Below, piece after piece: positions 26,180-35,138 of a DNA stretch of 64,000 bases. The notes beneath the pieces were generated by a model. The model was not told the origin of the DNA. It made no database searches and saw only the letters and a program-made list of their open reading frames with translations. Made by a program: the position numbers and the translations under genes. The DNA is from Clostridia bacterium (GTDB taxonomy: Bacteria > Bacillota > Clostridia > Oscillospirales > CAG-272), in NCBI GenBank assembly GCA_017466445.1, contig JAFTUC010000021.1, positions 1 through 64,000 of the forward strand. Direction: 5' to 3'. Positions within the stretch are counted from its first letter, which is position 1; every line of letters begins with the position of its first letter.

Positions 26180-29074
26180 TTGAAGGTAAAACAGCTTATC
26201 TATTTTTCGTGGGATGAGGAAGGTAAGAAAAAAGGATACCATGTCTATAAAAAGAGCCGCGGTATCGACGAGCGTGACGTGAATGCGATCGTGGCAAACC
26301 TTACGTATGCTCCTCCTAAGGAGATCACGGCACATATTATCGAAAAGCTTGCCGAGACCTCCCGACTTCTCGGATATCCGAAAAAGGGTGATAGCGGTCT
26401 TCATTTCGCCGTGCAGCGAGAGATAGACGAGACCTTCCCGTCCGATAAGGCGTTTTTTATGCTCCCTTCGGGCGAGTGCTGCGTTGCGAGAGTCACCTAC
26501 TGCGGAGTGGATTACAGACGCTCCGTTTGGGGCAACCATATCATACATGCGTATATTTTTCCGTATGATCCCGATATAGTCCCCGCCTCGCTTCTCCTTT
26601 CGATGGATTTCAAAACGAGGATACTTCCGAGTGAGCTTTCTCCCTGTAAGACGCAGAAGCTTATTCCGCCCATGGTGATCGATTCTCCCGTCTCTAACCT
26701 TGCGTCGGTGGGCGCGCTTGTAAAAAGGAAAAAGGCGATCTCTGTCCTTAAAAGGCTCCTTGACTGTATATTCGCCTCCCTTCACGAAAACTCGGATATA
26801 TGTATAAATGCAGACGAGGATACGCTGATATTCTGGATGTACGTGTGCCAAAGCGTTCTTCCGCCCGAAATATCGATGCTTTTCCCCTTTTCGACATGCA
26901 GGTTTTCGGAAAATGACGGAACTGTGTTTAAGGTACGTCATATAATAAAAAAATTCGGAAATAATTATTCCTATAAACTCTCTCCGTCGGATACCGAGCA
27001 TATAACGGTCGTTCCCAAAAATAAGATCTTCTCCGACAGAGCCCCCGAGCTTCAGCTCTCGGGACTTATCACCCTGCTTCTCGTTACCGCACCTGCTGAA
27101 AGTAAGGTACTGCGCGATCTTATCGGTACATATATAAAGACGTACGGAGTCGTGGATTCGCAGGATATATGTCTTATTTACAGACTTGCGCGCACCGATA
27201 TATATGATGGCATATCCGAGCTTGAGATATGTCACGCGCTCGACAGCTCGGTATTTCTTTCTTTCGGAAGCGAAACGGTCGACAGAACCGTTGAAAAATA
27301 TCTTGCATACGCTTCAAGTGATACGCTTAAGATAAAGCTTTACGGACATCTTGCCAAATATCATTCGACGCCCGAGCATATAATGGATGTTATGTTTTCC
27401 GCTCTTGTCTCTGAGGTCGATAGGGAGAGGATCCCGGTACACGAGGCACTTGATATCCTCGCAAACGAAAAATTCGGAAAATCGGTCTTCTGGCGCGTTG
27501 TCACTACGCTTGAAAGCCGTAGAGAAAGCTTCGGAAAAATGATGAGATCCCGGGTAACACGGAATTTCGCATTCAAGCTCCTCTTTTCCGGTTATTGCGA
27601 TCTCGGTGTGTCCGAGGCGGCCGATCTTCTCATATCGCTTATTCCCGACGCTCTTGATGCTGACAAAGCCGCCGAGGGTGAGATACCCGTCTGCATAGAC
27701 GAGCTCATCTCGGTCGTTGAATACGACGAATCGGTGTATAAGAGAGTTATATATGGATATTACGACAGATGCTGTGAGACCCTTTCGGCCCTTTCGTCCT
27801 GGTGTGCTCTCGTCACGCTTCTTTTTGAGCAGGGAAGAAAGCTCAGCTCTGAGGCGAGCATATGTGCCTTTATTATGCGTGAGCTCGATAACGGCGCTCT
27901 TCTTGAATATATGAAGCGTGGGAACGACGAGACGAAGTGCGTGATCTCGGTGCTCTCCTCACTGCATCGCTTCGGAGCGATATCTGACAGAGCGTATCTT
28001 ATGTTCGTTTATGGCAAATTCAAGGATTTTCTTTCTCTCACGCACGATGAGGAGCTTATCCGATTCGTTATAGACGCTCTTAAGAGCGATAACGAAAAGC
28101 TGGTAGATGCGCTTTCCTCTTATATGTCCGCGATAGATAAAAACAGTCTTCTCGCTATCTGTAAGAGCACTCTCGGGGAGGAAAAAATAAACGATCCGCA
28201 CCTTCTTGATCTTTTGCACGAAAGTCCCGCTAAATATATCGGCGTTTCCATTATAAACGAAAGTATCACGTCAAGCGAAAAGTTTATAGAATATCTGAAG
28301 CTTCGCTATGCGAGCGGATATTATAAGAGCTGTTTTTCGAAGGCACTTAAAAAGCACGTAAGCGTTGCCTCCGATGAGGATGCGTGGAAGCTTCTTTGTG
28401 AGTCTCTGACTATCTGCAAGGCGAAGTTTTCGACCACACAAAGAGCCGATTTTGAGCTTTGGATGTCACTCCTTGAAAATCGTATTATAAGCTACGTGGG
28501 AAGAGAAAACGCTCTTCTGAAGCTTCTTTTAGAAGCAAAGGCAGTCACAGATCATAACGGAAGCTCTTTGCCGTGTGCGTGTGAGACCCTGCTTGAGACC
28601 GGTCTTGCGCTTTCCAAAAAGGGAGATATTTTGCCCGTGACTGCAAGAAGCTTTACCGAAAATGCATCAAGTGAGCTTAAGGATATCTACGTACGCACGT
28701 ACGGAATACGACTTGTGAGCCTATCGGTAAGCGACTCGGACGAGGATACGATATCCTCCGCTATCTGGCTTGCTCTCGTTTCATCGGATGATGAAAATCT
28801 CACAAGACTTGTAAGACACGTGTCTAAGCTCAGTAGCTCGTCGGTCAGAATAATTCTCGGAAGAATGATAGACGCGGGAATAATAGAAAAATATCCAACA
28901 CGCTTTTTTGATACGGTTTGCACGCTTGCCGGAAATATGAAGCCCGCCGATTATATCTCGTTTAAAAAGAGAGTAATTGCTCGCTACGGAAAGAAGAAAT
29001 ATTCCGATCTTTTTATAAATATCGAGGAAGGATTCAGCATAATAGCGAGAAGAAAGCTTGCTGCGATGGAGTAA
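26180..29074 (+). CDS. Large protein with a GAP1-N-like N-terminal domain
   Basis: This 964-residue cytoplasmic protein begins KQLIYFSWDEEGKKKGYHVY, continues with SRGI and then a Cys/Tyr-rich block ending WGNHIIHAYIFP. This matches my recollection of the N-terminal domain (GAP1-N) of GTPase-associated proteins, which occur in predicted bacterial conflict and NTPase-linked signalling systems. The remaining about 750 residues are alpha-helical with repeated Leu/Ser-rich helices and resemble a solenoid scaffold. No GTPase gene is adjacent. It starts at TTG 26180, 7 bases after AGGAGG (26167-26172). The HAD gene follows after 3 bases, so the pair is one transcript. Domain assignment is moderate; function is unknown. 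Confidence 0.7.
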   Translation: MKVKQLIYFSWDEEGKKKGYHVYKKSRGIDERDVNAIVANLTYAPPKEITAHIIEKLAETSRLLGYPKKGDSGLHFAVQREIDETFPSDKAFFMLPSGECCVARVTYCGVDYRRSVWGNHIIHAYIFPYDPDIVPASLLLSMDFKTRILPSELSPCKTQKLIPPMVIDSPVSNLASVGALVKRKKAISVLKRLLDCIFASLHENSDICINADEDTLIFWMYVCQSVLPPEISMLFPFSTCRFSENDGTVFKVRHIIKKFGNNYSYKLSPSDTEHITVVPKNKIFSDRAPELQLSGLITLLLVTAPAESKVLRDLIGTYIKTYGVVDSQDICLIYRLARTDIYDGISELEICHALDSSVFLSFGSETVDRTVEKYLAYASSDTLKIKLYGHLAKYHSTPEHIMDVMFSALVSEVDRERIPVHEALDILANEKFGKSVFWRVVTTLESRRESFGKMMRSRVTRNFAFKLLFSGYCDLGVSEAADLLISLIPDALDADKAAEGEIPVCIDELISVVEYDESVYKRVIYGYYDRCCETLSALSSWCALVTLLFEQGRKLSSEASICAFIMRELDNGALLEYMKRGNDETKCVISVLSSLHRFGAISDRAYLMFVYGKFKDFLSLTHDEELIRFVIDALKSDNEKLVDALSSYMSAIDKNSLLAICKSTLGEEKINDPHLLDLLHESPAKYIGVSIINESITSSEKFIEYLKLRYASGYYKSCFSKALKKHVSVASDEDAWKLLCESLTICKAKFSTTQRADFELWMSLLENRIISYVGRENALLKLLLEAKAVTDHNGSSLPCACETLLETGLALSKKGDILPVTARSFTENASSELKDIYVRTYGIRLVSLSVSDSDEDTISSAIWLALVSSDDENLTRLVRHVSKLSSSSVRIILGRMIDAGIIEKYPTRFFDTVCTLAGNMKPADYISFKKRVIARYGKKKYSDLFINIEEGFSIIARRKLAAME

Positions 29075-29077
29075 GTT

Positions 29078-29797
29078 ATGGACACTTCAAAAATAAAGCT
29101 CATTGCCTTTGATCTTGACGGAACGATAACTCAGCATAAAACGCCGCCCACACCCGAAAACAAAGAGACTCTTGTAAGACTTTCGAAAAAATACAAGCTC
29201 CTTATGGTCGGAGCGGGACAGGTAAGACGTATATTCGATCAGCTTGAAAAATTTCCGATAGACATAATCGGAAATTACGGACTTCAGGAGGGAATATACG
29301 ATCACGAAAAAAACGATATAGTAATAATCCGTGACGAAAAAATTGATTGCGACCGTGAAAATATCGATGAAAAGATCACTTTTCTCAGAAATAAATACGG
29401 ATTTACCGAATTTGCGGGCGATAATACCGAATTTCATCCGTCCGGATGCATAACCTTTCCAATTCTCGGAACGAAGGCGCGTCAGGAGGATAAGCTTGCG
29501 TTCGACCCGGATCGGGTAAAAAGACGTAAGATATATGCAGACGTTTGCGATACATTTGCCGATTATTCGGTATTTGTCGGCGGATCGTCCTCCTTCGATA
29601 TGGCTCCGAAGCCATATAACAAGTATTATGCACTCGACAGATACTGCGAGAAGAGCGGACTCGGACATGATGAGGTCGTTTTCGTCGGTGACGATTACGG
29701 TCTCGGAGGAAACGATGAGTCGGTCTATCTCTCCGACTTTAATTTCATAAAGGTCGATGATTACAGAGAATTTGCAAATATCCTTTCGATTCTTTAA
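29078..29797 (+). CDS. HAD-superfamily hydrolase (type IIB, phosphomannomutase/Cof-like)
   Basis: This 239-residue phosphatase-like protein has motif I IAFDLDGTIT (Asp nucleophile at residue 12), motif II-like VGAGQ, and motif IV VVFVGDDYGLGGND, with the large IIB-type cap between them. HAD IIB enzymes dephosphorylate sugar phosphates and related small molecules; GNYGLQEG and GGSSSFDM recall the eukaryotic-type phosphomannomutase branch. The substrate cannot be read from sequence. It is translationally close to the upstream GAP1-N-like gene. Confidence 0.85.
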   Translation: MDTSKIKLIAFDLDGTITQHKTPPTPENKETLVRLSKKYKLLMVGAGQVRRIFDQLEKFPIDIIGNYGLQEGIYDHEKNDIVIIRDEKIDCDRENIDEKITFLRNKYGFTEFAGDNTEFHPSGCITFPILGTKARQEDKLAFDPDRVKRRKIYADVCDTFADYSVFVGGSSSFDMAPKPYNKYYALDRYCEKSGLGHDEVVFVGDDYGLGGNDESVYLSDFNFIKVDDYREFANILSIL

Positions 29798-29867
29798 AAT
29801 AAAAAACGCAAAGCCGAATGGGTGTTGTTCTTAGCGGAGGAATCACAAAATCTTTCACCAATACACG

Positions 29868-29915
29868 GTAGGGGCGAACTGTGTTCGCCCGCGGGCGTTC
29901 AAAGAACGCCCCTAC
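29868..29915. repeat. REP-like palindromic element, GTAGGGGCG type
   Basis: The element is bounded by GTAGGGGCG and its complement CGCCCCTAC. Inside are two adjacent hairpins, GGGCGAAC/GTTCGCCC and GGGCGTTC/GAACGCCC. A second element with the same ends lies at 30545-30615. Such paired-hairpin units are common intergenic repeats in gut Firmicutes. Confidence 0.7.
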
Positions 29916-29952
29916 GGATAAGCGAAATTTGATATGCAGAAAGCAAAGATTA

Positions 29953-29980
29953 ACCCCGACAGATTTTTCTGTCGGGGTTC
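29953..29980 (-). terminator. Hairpin, probable terminator of the small membrane protein gene
   Basis: An 11-bp perfect stem (29953-29963 with 29970-29980) lies 4 bases beyond the stop of the reverse-strand small gene. The following tract on the minus strand is only moderately T-rich. Confidence 0.5.
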
Positions 29981-29983
29981 GAT

Positions 29984-30187
29984 TTATATCCAATATCCTC
30001 TAAACAAATAGCTACATAAGCAACATATACCAATGATTAGCGCAACAGGAATCGCTATGAGTAATATTTTGAGAAGTACCCGTAAGCCCTTGCTATGTAT
30101 GTTATTAATTCGTCCAAATATGTTATCATATTTCGATTCAAATGGCTTGAAAAGGATAGTAAGAATAATCTCTAAAATATCTTCCAT
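29984..30187 (-). CDS. Small unknown membrane protein
   Basis: This 67-residue protein begins MEDILEIILTILFKPF and has one strong membrane helix at about residues 42-62 (LLIAIPVALIIGICCLCSYL). ATG 30187 is chosen because GGAGAG lies 6 bases before it; the frame stays open further upstream only because it runs into the repeat element at 30291. Nothing identifies its function. Confidence 0.55.
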   Translation of the reverse strand: MEDILEIILTILFKPFESKYDNIFGRINNIHSKGLRVLLKILLIAIPVALIIGICCLCSYLFRGYWI

Positions 30188-30290
30188 AATCTCTCCATTG
30201 TAGTTTATCGCCAGTTTCGCCTTTGTATTACGGCGTTGCTTGCAACGCGGGCTTCGGGCAAAGCCCATACCCTTAAAGTTGCGCGCATCC

Positions 30291-30478
30291 AAAGGCTCTC
30301 CCTTTGGGAGAGCTCCCGCGATAGCGGGTGAGAGGGTAGTCGTTGCAACAATTTGCCCTCTCCGTCGGCTACGCCGCCACCGTCTCGCCGCGGCTCGGTC
30401 ACGCTCGGGCTCTGACACCACACCGTGGTGTCATTCACTCCCCTCGCGCCGCTTCGCTACCCAAAGGGAGAGGCTTTT
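30291..30478. repeat. 188-bp inverted-repeat element, MITE-like
   Basis: About 18 bases at the left end (30291-30308) match the complement of the right end (30460-30478) with small differences. The interior holds more hairpins, for example CTCCCGC/GCGGGTG and ACCACACCGTGGTGT. It encodes nothing convincing. This is the look of a non-autonomous mobile repeat of gut Firmicutes. Confidence 0.65.
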
Positions 30479-30544
30479 CGTTAACTCCATTATAACACAA
30501 ATCGGCAGAGAAAACAAGTTCTCTGCCGAAAATTATGTGTGTCC

Positions 30545-30615
30545 GTAGGGGCGATTCATGAATCGCCCGTTTTTGTTTTGCGTATTTCAGCGGGCTATTC
30601 GTGAATCGCCCCTAC
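30545..30615. repeat. REP-like palindromic element, second copy
   Basis: It has the same boundaries as the element at 29868 (GTAGGGGCG and CGCCCCTAC) but different hairpin arms: GGGCGATTCATGAATCGCCC and an imperfect copy of it at the right end. The shared ends with different cores suggest one repeat family with variable stems. Confidence 0.7.
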
Positions 30616-30677
30616 AAAATACAAACATCCTTACGAGAAGGAGCCTAATTGCTTTGCGTTTTTTAGTTAAATTAAGA

Positions 30678-31949
30678 TCATTTGCAGAATTTTCTCCAGA
30701 GAGGGAAGGCGGCGATACAAACTGCCGCACCGAGAATAGAAATTATTCCCCAAGCGAGAATTCCGGTGTTCCAGCTTCCCTCGGAGGCTTTCTTGAGAAG
30801 CGCAAAGCCGGGAGTCGCTATTGACGCGCCGACGTACGTCCATGCATTGAGTAAGCCCGAGAAGGTCGATACCTTTCCGAATCTCACAAATCTTTTCGGA
30901 ACTACGGTTATCAGCATAAAGTTTACTCCGTGCATGCACGCTATTATCAGAGATACCGAAATGACGGCGATAATTACCGAAGGAAAGAAGATGTTGGAGA
31001 CGTACAGAATGAATGAGCATATTGCCGAGAATATGAATATCACGGATGCGCATACGATCTCGCTTTTGAAGACCTTTCTGTAAAGTATATCAAAGACGTA
31101 GAAGCTTATCATACTGAGCACAGAGGGTACGACCGTGTAAAATATTGCGCTTTCCTCGGGAAGTCCGTAGGTCTGACTGAGAATGGAGGGAGTCCAGTTC
31201 GTAACACCGTCTCTCAGAGCGCCTTGAAGGAGAATGCTCAGCATTATAAGAGCAAGTGGCAAGAAAACGTATATGGGAAGGCGCGACCTCTTCTTTTTAT
31301 CGGACGCTGTCTCTCTTTGACCTACGGTGGATGTGGGAATACAGTCATTTGCAAAGATACGCTTTTGGCATATTACCCAGAAAATTAAAATTCCCGTTCC
31401 TCCGATAGAGCATAAAAGGATTATCGCGCGCCAGCTCATAAATCCGAGTGCGATGGGGCAGAGAAGATAGAGAAGGATGGTAGCAATAGAAGAACCCCAT
31501 GAGACCCTTACCGAGGAATATCCGTATTCGGCGTCGTTGAGATAGGTTGACATCAGACGTACGATCGGAGGCCAAAGCATAGAATGCGCAAATCCGTTTA
31601 TTCCCCATACGGCTACCATAAACGGAACGCTCGGACAAAAGAACATAGCGACATTGCAAGATGCCGCAAGTGAAAGACCGCAGGTAAGCATCGTCTGTGG
31701 CTTTACCCTGTCGCCTATGATGCCGCAGATTATCTGCCCCGCTCCGTAGGTCACTGTCATTATCATAGAGACTATAGCGACCGAGCTTTCCGCGGCTTCT
31801 ATGGTGGAATAAGCACCCGAGCTTACAAAATCGGTGGTGATCCGCGCAAGCATGATGTCAAAATTTTTACGCATTAAATAGCTTGCGAAATATACGAGAG
31901 TGAGAAGCCATGCGATAGCCTTGCCCCTCTTTGAAATGATCTGTTGCAT
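30678..31949 (-). CDS. MFS transporter, organophosphate:phosphate antiporter-like
   Basis: This 423-residue transporter has about 12 membrane helices with a central cytoplasmic loop (TASDKKKRSR). YFASYLMRKNFD in helix 1 and GINGFAHSMLWPPIVRLM in helix 4-5 resemble the GlpT/UhpT branch of the major facilitator superfamily, which exchanges sugar or glycerol phosphates for phosphate. The substrate remains a guess. ATG 31949 is preferred because GCGGAG lies upstream; ATG 31982 has no such site. It lies beyond the hairpin that follows aspS. Confidence 0.8.
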   Translation of the reverse strand: MQQIISKRGKAIAWLLTLVYFASYLMRKNFDIMLARITTDFVSSGAYSTIEAAESSVAIVSMIMTVTYGAGQIICGIIGDRVKPQTMLTCGLSLAASCNVAMFFCPSVPFMVAVWGINGFAHSMLWPPIVRLMSTYLNDAEYGYSSVRVSWGSSIATILLYLLCPIALGFMSWRAIILLCSIGGTGILIFWVICQKRIFANDCIPTSTVGQRETASDKKKRSRLPIYVFLPLALIMLSILLQGALRDGVTNWTPSILSQTYGLPEESAIFYTVVPSVLSMISFYVFDILYRKVFKSEIVCASVIFIFSAICSFILYVSNIFFPSVIIAVISVSLIIACMHGVNFMLITVVPKRFVRFGKVSTFSGLLNAWTYVGASIATPGFALLKKASEGSWNTGILAWGIISILGAAVCIAAFPLWRKFCK

Positions 31950-31980
31950 TTTATTCTCCGCAAATTTAGTCAATAATATC

Positions 31981-32006
31981 AAGGGAGGATAGAGCTATCC
32001 TCCCTT
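31981..32006. terminator. Palindromic hairpin after aspS
   Basis: A 12-bp perfect stem (31981-31992 with 31995-32006) closes on 2 bases. It lies just beyond the aspS stop. Without a T-tract, it may be a weak terminator or an RNA-processing site ahead of the MFS gene. Confidence 0.6.
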
Positions 32007-32015
32007 GTTTACTTT

Positions 32016-33794
32016 TCATTCCTTGATGGTAGTGATTCCGAGATCGCGATATGCCTGCTCGTCCGCAGGGGCGGGACACTGAGACATGAGCTCGGATGCA
32101 TTCTGTACCTTCGGGAAGGCAACGACGTCACGAAGACTCTCGGCGCCCGACATTACCATAGTAAGTCTGTCGAGACCCATTCCCGAGCCACCGTGAGGCG
32201 GAGCACCGTATTTGTAAGCGTCTACGAGGAATCCGAATTTAGCGGCGATCTCTTCCTTGGTGAGACCGAGTGCGTCGAACATCTTTTCCTGGAGCTTCCA
32301 ATCGGTGATTCTGATAGATCCCGAGAGAAGCTCTATGCCGTTAAGAACGAGGTCGTACGCCTTTGCGCGAACCGCACCGGGATCGCTCTCAAGCAGAGGC
32401 AGGCATTCCTCCATGGGCATGGTGAAGGGATGGTGCATAGCATCCCAGTGCTGTGTATCCTCGTTCCACTCGAAGAAGGGAAATTCGGTGATCCATACAA
32501 AATTGAACTTGTCGGGGATCATTGAAAGCTGCTTTGCGATCTTCAAGCGGAGTGCGCCGAGAACGGGAAGTACCACGCGATCGGAATCGGCAACGATGAG
32601 CGCAACGTCACCGCGACGGCAATCGATCTTGTCAAGGATCGCGTCAAGCGTTTCGGGGGAGATGAATTTGGCAAACGAGCAGTTTGGTGCCTCGTCGACA
32701 AATCTTACGTAAGCAAGACCCTTTGCGCCGATTCCCTTTGCGTGCTCTGTGAGCTTGTCGATCTCTTTTCTCGTAAGAGTGGACGCGCCGCCCTTTACGA
32801 CTATCGCGCGTACACTTCCACCGTTTGCGACAGCGCCCTCAAACACTCCGAATCCGCAGCTCTTGACTACGTCGGAAAAGTCTTGTATCTCCATGTCAAA
32901 GCGTGTGTCCGGCTTGTCAGAGCCATAACGGGACATCGCCTCCGCGTAGGTCATTCTGGGAAGAGGCAGATCAAGCTTTACGCCGAGGATCTCGTCGAAA
33001 AGACGAGCCATAAGACCCTCGTTTATGTTCATGACGTCCTCCTGAGTAGCGAAAGACATCTCAAGGTCGATCTGAGTGAACTCGGGCTGACGGTCAGCAC
33101 GCAGATCCTCGTCACGGAAACAGCGTGCGATCTGAATGTATCTGTCATATCCCGCGATCATAAGAAGCTGCTTGTAGATCTGCGGAGACTGAGGAAGCGC
33201 GTATACGCATCCCTTGTGGATACGGGAGGGAACGAGATAGTCTCTTGCGCCCTCGGGAGTTGCCTTTATCATCATAGGCGTTTCGATTTCGGTGAAATTG
33301 TTTGAATAGAAATACTGACGTGCGATACGGGTGATCTCGTTGCGCATAAAGATGTTTTTCTGAAGCGCGGGACGGCGAAGATCGAGGTAGCGGTATTTGA
33401 GGGCGATCTCTTCGCCCGCGTTGTAGTTTTCGCCTATCTCGAAGGGAAGAGTGTCAGCCTCGGAAAGGATCTTCATCGAGGTGACGAAGATCTCGATCTC
33501 TCCGGTCGGTATGTTCTTGTTGACCGAGGAACGCGCTCTTACAACGCCCTTTGCGGAGAGGACGTATTCGCTGCGGCAAGAAAATGCCTTTTCGAAGATA
33601 TTCTTGTCGGTGGTGTCATCAAACGCGAGCTGAACGACTCCGCTCTTGTCGCGCAGGTCGATGAATATGAGACTTCCGAGGTCGCGGCGGCGCTGTATCC
33701 ATCCGCAAACGCATACCTCCTTGCCTATGTCAGATGTGCGGAGATCTCCGCAGTAAAATGTTCTTTTGTCTTCCTTGTTAAAAAATTCAGCCAA
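32016..33794 (-). CDS. aspS: Aspartate--tRNA ligase
   Basis: This 592-residue class II synthetase charges tRNA-Asp. It has the OB-fold anticodon-binding domain (VCVCGWIQRRRDLGSLIFIDLRD, cited by its ends VCVCGW and FIDLRD), motif 2 YIQIARCFRDEDLRADRQPE, the bacterial insertion domain, and motif 3 GGSGMGLDRLTMVMSG. The bacterial-type insertion makes it full length. It starts at TTG with AAAGGAG 9 bases upstream and is only 14 bases after hisS, so hisS and aspS form an operon. Confidence 0.96.
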   Translation of the reverse strand: MAEFFNKEDKRTFYCGDLRTSDIGKEVCVCGWIQRRRDLGSLIFIDLRDKSGVVQLAFDDTTDKNIFEKAFSCRSEYVLSAKGVVRARSSVNKNIPTGEIEIFVTSMKILSEADTLPFEIGENYNAGEEIALKYRYLDLRRPALQKNIFMRNEITRIARQYFYSNNFTEIETPMMIKATPEGARDYLVPSRIHKGCVYALPQSPQIYKQLLMIAGYDRYIQIARCFRDEDLRADRQPEFTQIDLEMSFATQEDVMNINEGLMARLFDEILGVKLDLPLPRMTYAEAMSRYGSDKPDTRFDMEIQDFSDVVKSCGFGVFEGAVANGGSVRAIVVKGGASTLTRKEIDKLTEHAKGIGAKGLAYVRFVDEAPNCSFAKFISPETLDAILDKIDCRRGDVALIVADSDRVVLPVLGALRLKIAKQLSMIPDKFNFVWITEFPFFEWNEDTQHWDAMHHPFTMPMEECLPLLESDPGAVRAKAYDLVLNGIELLSGSIRITDWKLQEKMFDALGLTKEEIAAKFGFLVDAYKYGAPPHGGSGMGLDRLTMVMSGAESLRDVVAFPKVQNASELMSQCPAPADEQAYRDLGITTIKE

Positions 33795-33808
33795 AGTATA
33801 TCACTCCT

Positions 33809-35044
33809 TTATTTGAAAAAATCAACGATACTGTCAATTTCGATCTCTTTTTGAGAACTGTCTGCCATGCTTCTGAGCTGAGCCTTGCCGCTTTCGAGCT
33901 CGCTGTCACCTATTATGACCGTGTATTTAGCGCCTATCTTGTCGGCGTACTTCATCTGTGCCTTGAGCGAGCGTCCGACGAGATCGCATTCTGCGTATAT
34001 TCCGCTGTCGCGAAGCGCGGAAGCAATTCCCGATGCTTTTACCGCGGCGGCTTCTCCCATGGATGCGAGATATACTGCAGGTGAGTTGTCCGCTTCGGGA
34101 ACCTTTGCGGCGGGAAGAAGCCTCGATATTCCCATTCCGAAGCCGCAAGCGGGTGTTGCGGGACCGTCGAGCTCGCTGACGAGTCCGTCGTACCGTCCTC
34201 CGCCGCAGATGGTCGACTGGGCGCCGATCGATCCGCATACGAATTCAAATACCGTTCTCGTGTAGTAATCAAGTCCGCGGACGATCGATGGATCGACAGT
34301 GTATGCGATGCCCTTAGCATCAAGACACTTTTCAAGCAGATCCATATGAGATCTGCAGTCGTCGCAAAGATAATCGACCGTCTTCGGAGCATTTTGCGCA
34401 AATTTCTTGCAGATCTCGCTCTTGCAGTCGAGTATTCTCATAGGATTTGTCTCAAGTCTTGTCTTGCACGTGTCGCAAAGCTCGTCCCTGCAGGAGGAAA
34501 AGTATTCCTTGAGCGCACTTCTGTGACCTGTGCGGCAGTTAGGACATCCTATCGAATTTATGCGAAGCGAAACGTCCTCGATGCCGAGATTTTTTATTAT
34601 CGAGTTTGCAAGAGCAATGATGTCGGCATCCGCGCTTGCCGATGCGCTTCCGAAGAGCTCTACACCGAACTGCTCGAATTCACGGAAGCGTCCTGCCTGG
34701 GGAGCCTCGTGACGGAAGCAGTTTATAATGTAGTAGAGCTTTATCGGCATCGTGTCCGAAAATTTCTTGTTTTCGATGAGTGCTCTCGCTACGCCTGCCG
34801 TTCCCTCGGGACGCAGAGTGAGCGACTCGCCGCTCCTGTCTGTAAAGGTGTACATTTCCTTCTGAACGACGTCTGTGGTGTTTCCGACGCCGCGTGAAAA
34901 GAGCTCTGTCGCCTCAAAGGTAGGGAAACGGATCTCGCCGAAGCCGTATTTTGCCGCAGTCTCACGGCATACCGATTCCACGTACTGCCACTTGCCTGTG
35001 GCATCGGGAAAAATATCAAGAGTGCCTTTTTGCTTTCTTATCAT
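33809..35044 (-). CDS. hisS: Histidine--tRNA ligase
   Basis: This 411-residue class II synthetase charges tRNA-His. Motif 1 (FGEIRFPTFEATELF), TLRPEGTAGVARA, motif 2 CFRHEAPQAGRFREFEQFG and the histidine-specific motif VRGLDYYTRTVFEF are all present, with a C-terminal anticodon-binding domain. The ATG at 35044 is preferred over 35080, because the promoter at 35089-35117 puts the transcript start about 2 bases from 35080. A Cys pair cluster (LCDTCKTR, LCDDCRSH) suggests the zinc-containing insertion found in many Clostridial HisRS. Confidence 0.95.
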   Translation of the reverse strand: MIRKQKGTLDIFPDATGKWQYVESVCRETAAKYGFGEIRFPTFEATELFSRGVGNTTDVVQKEMYTFTDRSGESLTLRPEGTAGVARALIENKKFSDTMPIKLYYIINCFRHEAPQAGRFREFEQFGVELFGSASASADADIIALANSIIKNLGIEDVSLRINSIGCPNCRTGHRSALKEYFSSCRDELCDTCKTRLETNPMRILDCKSEICKKFAQNAPKTVDYLCDDCRSHMDLLEKCLDAKGIAYTVDPSIVRGLDYYTRTVFEFVCGSIGAQSTICGGGRYDGLVSELDGPATPACGFGMGISRLLPAAKVPEADNSPAVYLASMGEAAAVKASGIASALRDSGIYAECDLVGRSLKAQMKYADKIGAKYTVIIGDSELESGKAQLRSMADSSQKEIEIDSIVDFFK

Positions 35045-35088
35045 AAGAGGTTTTGATCGTCCTTTCGTACGTTTATACATATTTAATT

Positions 35089-35117
35089 ATTATAGCAGAT
35101 ACTCTTCGACTTTTCAA
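35089..35117 (-). promoter_or_regulatory. Promoter of hisS-aspS
   Basis: On the minus strand TTGAAA (35112-35117), 17 bases, TATAAT (35089-35094). It lies between trmO and hisS and decides the hisS start. Confidence 0.75.
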
Positions 35118-35138
35118 CAGTTTTTTGAAAAATAAAAG

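Noticed and set aside
26138..27235. 365-codon minus-strand frame over the GAP1-N-like gene
   Set aside because: It is a shadow of the sense gene and its promoter, rich in Arg, Tyr and Ile without any recognisable motif.
30188..30421. N-terminal extension of the small membrane protein on the minus strand
   Set aside because: The extra residues are encoded by the inverted-repeat element and are Arg/Ala-rich; a good ribosome binding site supports the internal ATG at 30187.
29868..30615. Possible CRISPR array
   Set aside because: The repeats are palindromic, only two share ends, spacing is irregular and no cas genes are present.
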